Assembly (NCBI RefSeq): GCF_041206865.1
Contig: NZ_JBGEDP010000001.1
Span: forward strand, 1,116,001 to 1,180,000
DNA: 64,000 nt
Reading direction: 5' to 3'
Origin: Mycobacterium sp. HUMS_12744610
GTDB lineage: Bacteria; Actinomycetota; Actinomycetes; Mycobacteriales; Mycobacteriaceae
The translations under genes were made by a program, and so were the position numbers. Within the stretch, counting starts at the first letter, position 1. Each line of letters opens with the position of its first letter. Positions 58,220-64,000 of this stretch are shown piece by piece. The notes under the pieces were generated by a model. The model was not told the origin of the DNA. It saw nothing but the letters and a program-made list of their open reading frames with translations, and did not search any database.

Positions 58220-59086
58220 TCAGGAGCCCAGGAATTCCAGGATCGGGGGTGCGGCCTGTACCCAGGTGTCGAACATGTTGAAGTGCTGCACCCGACCCGC
58301 CGCGCGGTCCTCGGAGGCGCGTTCCCAGGCGTCCTCGGGCCAGGGCGGGTCGATGAGCGTGGATCCCTTGATCAGGCAGCTGACCTCCAGCGAAGTCCGC
58401 TTCGGGTGGTCCATGTCGTTCTCGCCGCCCCGGATGATCAGCGTGGGAACTTCGATCCGGTCGAACATTTCGTCCTCGACGCCGGGAATCGTCTGGCCCG
58501 GCTTGGACACGAACGCGTTCAGCCAGCGCAACATCACCTTGAGGAACTCGCCGGAGTCGAAGTCGAGGAACCGCTGTTTGTTGTCGGGGTTCTCCTCGAT
58601 GCGCTCCCGCCATTCCGGCACCTTCACCACGCCGTCCATGCCGGTGCCCCGCACGGCGAGGATGCTCGGCACGATGTAGTAGGACCCCAGCACGAAGGTG
58701 CCGTAAATGCCGCCGACGATGTTCCACACCACGAGCTTGGAGACCATCTCGGGGTAGAGCATCGTCGTGAGGATGGAATCCCGTGCGCCACCTGAGCCCC
58801 CGGCGAGGATGCAACGCTCTACGCCGATGCCCTGCAATAGGCCGTGCAGCGTCTCGGCGCGCATGTGTGACTCGCTCTGTCCGTAGAACTGCACGTCGGA
58901 GGCGCCGCAGTTCGGCCGGTCCCACAGCAGTACCCGGTACCCGCCGGCGACGAGTGCATCGGCCAGCGGGCGCAGCCCGGGGATTTCCTTGCTGAACCGG
59001 CCGCCCGGCGTCATGGCGATGAGATCACCTGTGTCCCCGAGGATTTCGTAGACGACTTTGCCGCCGTTCACTTCGATAGAAGACAC
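58220..59086 (-). CDS. Alpha/beta hydrolase
   Basis: A 288-residue alpha/beta-hydrolase starting MSSIEVNGGKVVYEILGDTG. The oxyanion region is TPGGRFS rather than the usual HGxP, the nucleophile Ser is in AGGSGGARDS, and a probable acid is the Asp in RGGENDMDHP. Near the C-terminus a His in VQHFNMF may act as base. It is last of the four-gene operon that starts at 61786, after the Rieske ferredoxin. Its substrate could be a ring-cleavage product or an ester. Confidence 0.82.
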   Translation of the reverse strand: MSSIEVNGGKVVYEILGDTGDLIAMTPGGRFSKEIPGLRPLADALVAGGYRVLLWDRPNCGASDVQFYGQSESHMRAETLHGLLQGIGVERCILAGGSGGARDSILTTMLYPEMVSKLVVWNIVGGIYGTFVLGSYYIVPSILAVRGTGMDGVVKVPEWRERIEENPDNKQRFLDFDSGEFLKVMLRWLNAFVSKPGQTIPGVEDEMFDRIEVPTLIIRGGENDMDHPKRTSLEVSCLIKGSTLIDPPWPEDAWERASEDRAAGRVQHFNMFDTWVQAAPPILEFLGS

Positions 59087-59102
59087 AGACTCTCCTGTAG
59101 TG

Positions 59103-59504
59103 TCATGCCATCACCAGCACGTCGTTGCCGACCACCCGCACCGGATAGGTGCGGATGCTCCACTCCGGCTTGACCGCGGTCGTGCCGGTCGCCAGCTCGA
59201 AACCCCATTGATGCCAGGGGCAATAGATGTATTCCAGGTCGCGGACCATGACCGCGTCGCCGGCGGTGGTCTCGTCGACGACGGTGCGGCCGCGGGCGCG
59301 GCCCGAGCACAGCGGACCGCCCTGGTGCGGGCAGTAGTTCGCGATGGCGTAGAAGGTGCCGTTGACGTTGTAGACGCCGACGCCGTGCCGGCCGATGGGG
59401 ACGAGCTTGTGGGTGCCGGGCGGGATTTCGGCCACGGTCGCGACGATGTGCTCGCGGCCCTGGGCCAGACGTGGCTGGGGCCGCTCGGTGAGGTCTTCTG
59501 TCAA
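59103..59504 (-). CDS. Rieske-type [2Fe-2S] ferredoxin
   Basis: A 133-residue single-domain Rieske protein. Cluster ligands are in YCPHQGG (Cys-x-His) and YCPWHQW (Cys-x2-His), with a 28-residue-plus insertion between them (RARGRTVVDETTAGD) longer than in typical Rieske ferredoxins. It could carry electrons to one of the Rieske oxygenases encoded at 36054 and 48117, both of which lack a nearby ferredoxin. It lies between an amidohydrolase gene (one base gap) and the hydrolase gene. Confidence 0.88.
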   Translation of the reverse strand: MTEDLTERPQPRLAQGREHIVATVAEIPPGTHKLVPIGRHGVGVYNVNGTFYAIANYCPHQGGPLCSGRARGRTVVDETTAGDAVMVRDLEYIYCPWHQWGFELATGTTAVKPEWSIRTYPVRVVGNDVLVMA

Positions 59505-59505
59505 C

Positions 59506-60651
59506 TCAGAACACCCGGACCTGACCCTCGAGCACCGGAACCGTGTCGGGGAGGTGGTATGTCGCGATGCCGTTCTTGAACATCACCGCTTCGCGGGCCG
59601 CCTTGGGCAGGTGCTTGACCAGCCAGCGCGGGTCGTCGAACGTCCAGTGCGGGTAGTCCGAGGAGTAGAGCAGGATCTTGTCGCACTCCATCCACTCCAG
59701 GGCGCGGGTCAACTCGGTCTTGTCCTCCGGGTAGTCCAGCGGCTGGGTGGTGAACTTGATGTGGTCCTTGACGTATTCGGACGGCTTGCGCTTGATGTCG
59801 ATCCAGGATTTGCGGGCCTCGTAGACGGCGTCCATGCGCCACATCAGCGGCAGGATCCAGGTGAACGCGTGCTCGACGAACACGATCCGCAGCGCCGGAA
59901 ATCGGTCGAAGACGCCGTCGAAGATCAGGCTCATGACCTGATTTGCGGCCAGCAGCGAGTAGGTGACCATGAAGTCGTGGTTGTAGCTGGGGTAGCCCAC
60001 CGGCGGCGTCGGCAACTCGTCGAAGTGGCTGCGGGACAGATGGCAGCTCACCGTGATGTCGTGCTTGGTGGCCGCCGCCCAGATCGGGTCGTATTTCGGG
60101 TGGCCCCAGGACGGCCGCGGCTCGGCCTTGATCAGAATCTGCGCCATGTAGGGGTGCCCGGCCCAGCGCTCGATCTCGCGCACGCTCGCTTCCGGCTCCT
60201 CGATGGCGGCACAGATCGAGCCCCGCCACCGCTCGTGCCAGTTGTTGTGGCTGTCCAGCCAGTGGTTGGCCTGCCAGTCGTTCAGGGCGCAGGCCATCGC
60301 GTGCTGCGCTTCGGGCAGGCGCGCCGGGTAGGCGGCGGGTTCCAGTATCGCGATGTCGGAGCCCGCCTCCATGATCAGCTGACGGAACGCCATATCCGGG
60401 TCGCTGCAAGGGAATTCGCCGTCGGGCGGGAAGGTGTCCACGCGCATCGCATAGCTGTGTGCGTAGTCGGGGGCGTCGTAGTAGATCTGCTCACCCACCT
60501 TGCGGGTGAGGAAGTACTTGCTGCGCCACGGCTCGGGGATGTACGGAAGCAGTTCCCCGCGCTTGGGCGTCGGGTGGACATCCGAGTCGACGCACCGGAC
60601 GGCTATGCGCTCGGCGGCGGGAACCCGTTCGTGCATATGGGTCAGCGTCAT
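59506..60651 (-). CDS. Amidohydrolase (ACMSD-like)
   Basis: A 381-residue amidohydrolase-2 family protein. CVDSDVHPTPKRG has the N-terminal Asp-x-His pair, VSCHLSRSH the barrel His, VFVEHAFTW the strand-6 His, and YSSDYPHWTF the catalytic Asp. It resembles the group found with Rieske and P450 genes in actinobacterial catabolic islands. It follows the gene at 60683 by 31 bases in the same operon. The two products may form a pair, since the other has lost the key Asp. Confidence 0.87.
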   Translation of the reverse strand: MTLTHMHERVPAAERIAVRCVDSDVHPTPKRGELLPYIPEPWRSKYFLTRKVGEQIYYDAPDYAHSYAMRVDTFPPDGEFPCSDPDMAFRQLIMEAGSDIAILEPAAYPARLPEAQHAMACALNDWQANHWLDSHNNWHERWRGSICAAIEEPEASVREIERWAGHPYMAQILIKAEPRPSWGHPKYDPIWAAATKHDITVSCHLSRSHFDELPTPPVGYPSYNHDFMVTYSLLAANQVMSLIFDGVFDRFPALRIVFVEHAFTWILPLMWRMDAVYEARKSWIDIKRKPSEYVKDHIKFTTQPLDYPEDKTELTRALEWMECDKILLYSSDYPHWTFDDPRWLVKHLPKAAREAVMFKNGIATYHLPDTVPVLEGQVRVF

Positions 60652-60682
60652 CTCGACACTCCTCCGGTTTCCTTGTCTTCCT

Positions 60683-61786
60683 CTACTGTGCGCCCGAGCC
60701 GACGGCGATGTCTATCCCGTACAGGTCGGCCGCGTTGCGCCAGCACAGTTTCTCGCGCTGCTCGGCGGACAGCGCCGCGGGCAGCTTCTTGGCGTCGGCG
60801 CACTGCCAGTGCGGATAGCTCGAGCCGAACATCACCATGTCGTCCTTGCCGGTGAAGCCGAACCATTCACCGGCGAACTCGGCGTCGCGAGGCGGGCCGT
60901 CGAGGCTGCCCTGCACGAAATACACGTGATCGGCCAGGTAGTCGCTGGGAATTCGGGGGGCCCACGGCGTCTGCTCCAGATGGGGCCGGCCGAAGCAGTC
61001 CATCCGCCAGATGAACGGCGTGAGGAAGTCCGCGGCGCCGTCGGCCCAGACGAACTTCAGGCCGGCGAAACGTTCGAACACACCTTCGGCGATCATGTTC
61101 ATCTGGTGGTACAGGTAGTTCAGCGCCATGAAGCCCGTGTACTGCTCGTAGGTGCGGGTGTTCCCGGACGGCGTGGGCGGCGAGGCGATGCCCGAGCCGA
61201 CCTCGATGTGGACCGCAACGGGAAGGTTCGCCGCGACCGCGGCTTCCCACAGCGGCCAGAACTGCGGCTTGCCGTAGAGCTCGCGGGACTGCAGCGGAAC
61301 CCCGATCTGGACGACGCGCGGGTGGTCACGCCACCTCTCGATCTCCCGCAGCGCGCCGGCGATGTCGTCGGGGTTGACCCGGATGGTGCCGCGGAACCGC
61401 TCACCGAACCTGTCGTTGTCGAGCCAGCGCGACACCATCATCTCGTTGTGCGCGGCATGTAACGCGCTGCCCAGGTGCCGGTCGGGCATGATGCCTCGCC
61501 CCATCGGGTGCAGCACTGCCACATCGACGCCGCGCTTCGAAAAGAGCTCGTGGGCAACGAATTCGGGATCCGACCCCGGATACTGGCCGTCCGGTCCCTC
61601 GGCGTTCGGCGCGTACTCACCGCCCGGCGCCCCGTACCAGTCCATCTCGTAGTCGGGGAAACCGCGGCTCTTGAACGGCTCGCGCAGCACGGCCCGCAAA
61701 TCCTTGTTGGACGGGAAGAAGATGTGCACGCTGGCGTCGATCAACGGCGTGCGGGTCCCGTCAGCGTGTTCGATCACGAAAGCCAT
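60683..61786 (-). CDS. Amidohydrolase-fold protein with Asp-to-Ser change in the active site
   Basis: A 367-residue relative of the preceding gene. LIDASVHIFF retains a His where the first metal motif is expected and VAVHIEVGSG the barrel His. The catalytic-Asp segment reads MFGSSYPHWQ, with Ser in place of the Asp found in SSDYPHW of the neighbour. The frame is intact and it is first in the operon under sites F and G. It may be a non-catalytic partner or have altered chemistry; decay is less likely given the intact frame. Confidence 0.84.
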   Translation of the reverse strand: MAFVIEHADGTRTPLIDASVHIFFPSNKDLRAVLREPFKSRGFPDYEMDWYGAPGGEYAPNAEGPDGQYPGSDPEFVAHELFSKRGVDVAVLHPMGRGIMPDRHLGSALHAAHNEMMVSRWLDNDRFGERFRGTIRVNPDDIAGALREIERWRDHPRVVQIGVPLQSRELYGKPQFWPLWEAAVAANLPVAVHIEVGSGIASPPTPSGNTRTYEQYTGFMALNYLYHQMNMIAEGVFERFAGLKFVWADGAADFLTPFIWRMDCFGRPHLEQTPWAPRIPSDYLADHVYFVQGSLDGPPRDAEFAGEWFGFTGKDDMVMFGSSYPHWQCADAKKLPAALSAEQREKLCWRNAADLYGIDIAVGSGAQ

Positions 61787-61832
61787 CCTCGGGCTTCGGT
61801 AGCCACAGCGAGTCGGACTCGCCCATATGATA

Positions 61833-61849
61833 GAGAAGCTAACATTCTC
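61833..61849. promoter_or_regulatory. GAGAA-N7-TTCTC operator-like site F
   Basis: GAGAA-GCTAACA-TTCTC has both perfect half-sites of the motif but a 7-base spacer instead of five. It lies 47 bases upstream of the amidohydrolase gene start at 61786, in an AT-rich patch. The spacing difference lowers confidence, but the position is as for sites A-C. Confidence 0.45.
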
Positions 61850-61888
61850 GTCGGGGGTCGATCAATCCGTTTCCGGTAAGCGTTTCGG

Positions 61889-62707
61889 TTAATCATCGCG
61901 CCTGGTAGCCATAGATTTTGCCGTCACATCGGTGAGCGTCGTTCTTCTATATGGATAATAGCATTCTCCGCGGCCTTCAGCGTGCGGCGCGGGTTCTGGT
62001 GCGGTTGCTTCCCCGCCCGGTGCTGCCGCGCTGGCGGGTGGTACGGGCCGCCGGTGACGCCTGCCGCTTTCTCCAGCGGTTTGATCACGGTGGTGAAGTC
62101 GGCGTCGGGTCCTTCCTTCGTCGTGCTCGGCGGCCTCCCAGAGGCGCCCGATCACCCGGGCGACGTCCATCGGCACGCCGAGCGCTTCGGCTTCCTCGAG
62201 GTGCAGTCGCACGTCTTTGACCATCAGCCCGGTGGCGAACCCGTAGTCGAAGGTACGGGGGAGGATCGCTCGTGGGAACTTGTCGCGGCTTGCGCTCGTC
62301 GCGCCCGCGCCCGCGTTGAGCACGTCGATCATCACTGCCGTGTCCAGGCCGGCTTTGGCGCCCATCACCACGAATTCTGCCGTCGCGGCCAGGACGTTGG
62401 CGGCGAGCAGGTTGTTGGCCAGCTTCATCGTCTGTGCCGAGCCCGGCTTCTCGCCGAGGTAGAACGGCCGGCCGAGTGTCTCGAGGACCGCGCGCACGGT
62501 GTCGAATTCGCTGCGCGGGCCCGAAACCATGACCGTTGCGGTGCGATCGGCGACCTCCCGGGCCGACGCGGCCGGCCGGGCTCCCAGTGCGACGCGCTCC
62601 AGCGCGGGGTCTTGCGCGTCGAAGGCGACGACGTCGTGGCGCGCGTCGATGAGGCGACGCGCCATGGGAAACCCCGTGTGGCCCAACCCGATGAGCCCGA
62701 TGTTAAT
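61889..62707 (-). pseudogene. 6PGDH-like dehydrogenase with 4-bp duplication near the 3' end; possible ATT start
   Basis: The frame reads INIGLIGLGHTGFPMARRL, so the NAD(P)-binding turn is complete only if translation begins at the ATT at 62707. An AGGAG lies six bases before it; the next ordinary start (TTG 62686) would delete the first strand. At 62110-62117 TCCT is repeated. Removing one copy restores HDEGPDADFTTVIKPLEKAAGV, the normal C-terminus of the family, whereas the present frame turns into an Arg-rich tail. The catalytic block KLANNLLAANVLA is intact. The protein is probably impaired, though most of its fold could be made. Confidence 0.75.
61954..61968. promoter_or_regulatory. GATAA-N5-TTCTC operator-like site G
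   Basis: GATAA-TAGCA-TTCTC matches nine of ten half-site bases of sites A-C. It lies 168 bases upstream of the amidohydrolase operon start and within the altered 3' end of the dehydrogenase pseudogene. It could form a distal operator together with site F. Confidence 0.4.
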
Positions 62708-62716
62708 GACGAACTC

Positions 62717-63057
62717 CTAGTCCTGCCCCGCTTCGGCGAACGTTTCCCGGGCGATGTGGAAGCTGTCAACCGGCACGCCGGCGTAGAGCGCGACCTGCAG
62801 AAAGATCTCCCGGATCTCCTCGCGGGTGACGCCGTTGGTCAGTGCGGCCTTGACGTGCGTGCGCAGTTCGTTGGCATGCTGCGAGTCTTCCGCGGCAGCG
62901 CCTCACGGCCCCAGACGGCGCCCGAGCAGTATTCGGTGACGAGGTCCTGCAACGGCCGGCTGAAGTCGTCCGCGTCGGCCAGCGCCTGGTTGACATAGGC
63001 CTCACCCAGGACTGCGGAGCGAATTTCGAGGCCCCGCCGGTAAGTTTCGCGATCCAC
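62717..63057 (-). pseudogene. Carboxymuconolactone decarboxylase family gene with internal deletion
   Basis: From GTG 63057 (AGGAG eight bases upstream) the frame reads MDRETYRRGLEIRSAVLGEA and continues to WGREALPRKTRSM, typical of 4-carboxymuconolactone decarboxylases. Then it shifts: the rest of the family sequence (ELRTHVKAALTNGVTREEIR to FAEAGQD, stop at 62717) is present in another frame. About 13 codons that normally link the two (the LNLxML-like segment) are missing near 62872-62880. So a short deletion with frameshift has inactivated the gene. Its stop overlaps the ribosome-binding site of the following dehydrogenase. Confidence 0.8.
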
Positions 63058-63202
63058 CGGTGTTCTCCTTCGTCGCGGCGTTTGCCACCTGATTGCGCAT
63101 TGTCGCCGAATCAGCCTGCCGGGAAACGGGAATGCCCCGGCCGCCGCTGTGGTGGTATCACGATAGGTTGCAGCCAGAAGCTGGTGCCGGAAGGGAGCGG
63201 TC

Positions 63203-63865
63203 ATGACCGGAGCAAGCGACGACGTCTGGGAGGTGATGTCGACGGCTCGGACGATCCGGCGATTCACGGACGAACCGGTCGACGACGCGACGCTGGCACG
63301 GTGCTTACAGGCAGCTACCTGGGCGCCCTCCGGCGCCAACGCGCAGCGCTGGCGTTTCGTCGTGCTGCGATCCCCCGAGCAGCGCGCCGTCGTGGCCAAG
63401 GCCGCGGCCCACGCGCTGGAGGTGATCGAGCCCGTGTACGGCATGAGCCGTCCCGCCGCCGACGATAACAGCCGCCGTGCCCGCACCTATCGTGCGACCT
63501 ACGAATTGCATGATCGCGCAGGTGAGTTCACCTCGGTGTTGTTCGCCCAGCAGCATTTTGCGACTACGTCGCAACTGCTGCTGGGAGGATCGATCTTCCC
63601 CGCCATGCAGAACTTTTTGCTGGCCGCCCGTGCGCAGGGCCTGGGGGCTTGCCTGACCGGCTGGGCGTCGTATGGGGGCGAGCGACTTCTGCGGGACGCA
63701 GTCGGTGTGCCCGAGGACTGGCTGGTGGCCGGGCATGTCGTGGTCGGATGGCCCAGGGGCAGGCACGGTGTGGTCCGTCGCCGCCCGCTCGCAGAGGCCG
63801 TGAACCTCGACCACTGGGGCGATCCCGCCGACGACGTCGTTGCCGCTCTTCGTTCTCTGGCCTGA
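63203..63865 (+). CDS. Nitroreductase family protein
   Basis: A 220-residue FMN-dependent nitroreductase-fold protein. STARTIRRFTDEPV is the N-terminal FMN-binding block with the RxxRxF pattern, QAATWAPSGANAQRWRFVVL follows, and GLGACLTGWASYGGERLLRD is the C-terminal substrate/FMN block. It probably reduces nitro, quinone or enone groups with NAD(P)H. The ATG follows a GGAAGGGAGCGG stretch. It is encoded alone on the plus strand, divergent from the decayed decarboxylase gene. Confidence 0.9.
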   Translation: MTGASDDVWEVMSTARTIRRFTDEPVDDATLARCLQAATWAPSGANAQRWRFVVLRSPEQRAVVAKAAAHALEVIEPVYGMSRPAADDNSRRARTYRATYELHDRAGEFTSVLFAQQHFATTSQLLLGGSIFPAMQNFLLAARAQGLGACLTGWASYGGERLLRDAVGVPEDWLVAGHVVVGWPRGRHGVVRRRPLAEAVNLDHWGDPADDVVAALRSLA

Positions 63866-64000
63866 GCGGTCGCTTCTCGTCAACAGGTCGGCGCACCCGA
63901 CGCCCAGCCGCCGTGACCGTGCGAGGACAACCCGCGCAGAAGCGGCCGGACTGGCGGTGGCGGCCGTCTTCGCGGCGACACCGGCGGCAGCCCAGACCGG
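63866..64000. other. Terminal 135 bases without a supported gene
   Basis: No convincing start codon with ribosome-binding site is seen. One plus-strand frame near the edge reads RAEAAGLAVAAVFAATPA, which resembles the hydrophobic core of a signal peptide, so a secreted protein gene may begin here and continue beyond the window. This cannot be decided. Confidence 0.3.

Noticed and set aside
1..64000. CRISPR arrays, tRNA or rRNA genes, phage genes, replication origin
   Set aside because: No regularly spaced direct repeats, no cloverleaf-like tRNA sequences, no rRNA-like stretches and no phage or replication genes were seen. The only mobile elements found are the two insertion sequences.

Overview
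The window is very GC-rich and reads as the chromosome of a nontuberculous Mycobacterium or a close actinobacterial relative. This is an inference from gene content, not a database result. The evidence is many FadE-type acyl-CoA dehydrogenases, ketosteroid-dehydrogenase-like flavoproteins, a mycofactocin-type SDR, P450s paired with tiny ferredoxins, DUF35/Ltp proteins, an MmcO-like Tat multicopper oxidase, and ISL3 and IS1380 elements. About 66 genes or gene remnants are packed with almost no spacing. Nearly all encode catabolic enzymes or their TetR/IclR regulators. There are no tRNAs, rRNAs or CRISPR arrays, and no gene-free stretch above 300 bases outside the insertion sequences.

Layout. 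(1) 1-11294: an IclR regulator and a partial flavoprotein face an operon for meta-cleavage of an aromatic compound: MhpC-, MhpA- and MhpB-like enzymes, a KstD-like flavoprotein, a luciferase-like oxidoreductase, an SDR, a cyclase and a second hydrolase. (2) 11306-17789: a disturbed zone. It holds an ISL3 element with a perfect 8-bp target duplication, a multicopper oxidase that has lost its middle domain in frame, two SDR-type proteins, and a PAS-domain gene cut in two by an IS1380-family element. (3) 17986-27938: a TetR-led operon of ferredoxin, P450, amidohydrolase, two M24-fold proteins (one with degenerate metal site), a crotonase, a double CaiB/BaiF CoA-transferase and an SDR. I recognise no described pathway with this set. 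(4) 27935-37913: SDRs (one frameshifted), a TetR, acyl-CoA dehydrogenases and a seven-gene Rieske oxygenase operon. (5) 38053-45772: amidohydrolase, acyl-CoA dehydrogenase, enoyl-CoA hydratase and thiolase; a TetR pair; P450-ferredoxin-DUF1330. (6) 45773-51962: a second P450-ferredoxin pair, a TetR with tandem operators, and a Rieske oxygenase operon. (7) 51887-57698: an operon joining a NuoF-like NADH-oxidising subunit and ferredoxin to a DUF35-thiolase-fold fusion, a hydrolase and two 6PGDH-like dehydrogenases. (8) 57741-64000: a conserved unknown, an operon of two amidohydrolases, a Rieske ferredoxin and a hydrolase, two decayed genes, and a nitroreductase.

How it fits together. Monooxygenases and Rieske oxygenases hydroxylate a hydrophobic ring compound, SDRs and flavoproteins oxidise it, MhpB/MhpC, amidohydrolases and carboxymuconolactone-decarboxylase-like proteins open and trim rings, and CoA-transferase, acyl-CoA dehydrogenase, hydratase, thiolase and the DUF35/Ltp protein would degrade side chains as CoA esters. 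Substrates cannot be read from sequence. The strongest system-level signal is a recurring operator-like palindrome (GAGAA-N5-TTCTC and variants) between 29.8 and 62.0 kb, always in front of a transcription unit, including the divergent promoter of the TetR gene at 29915-30631. It suggests one dispersed regulon. A second, identical 22-bp palindrome ties the SDR at 14629 to the TetR-P450 operon at 17986.
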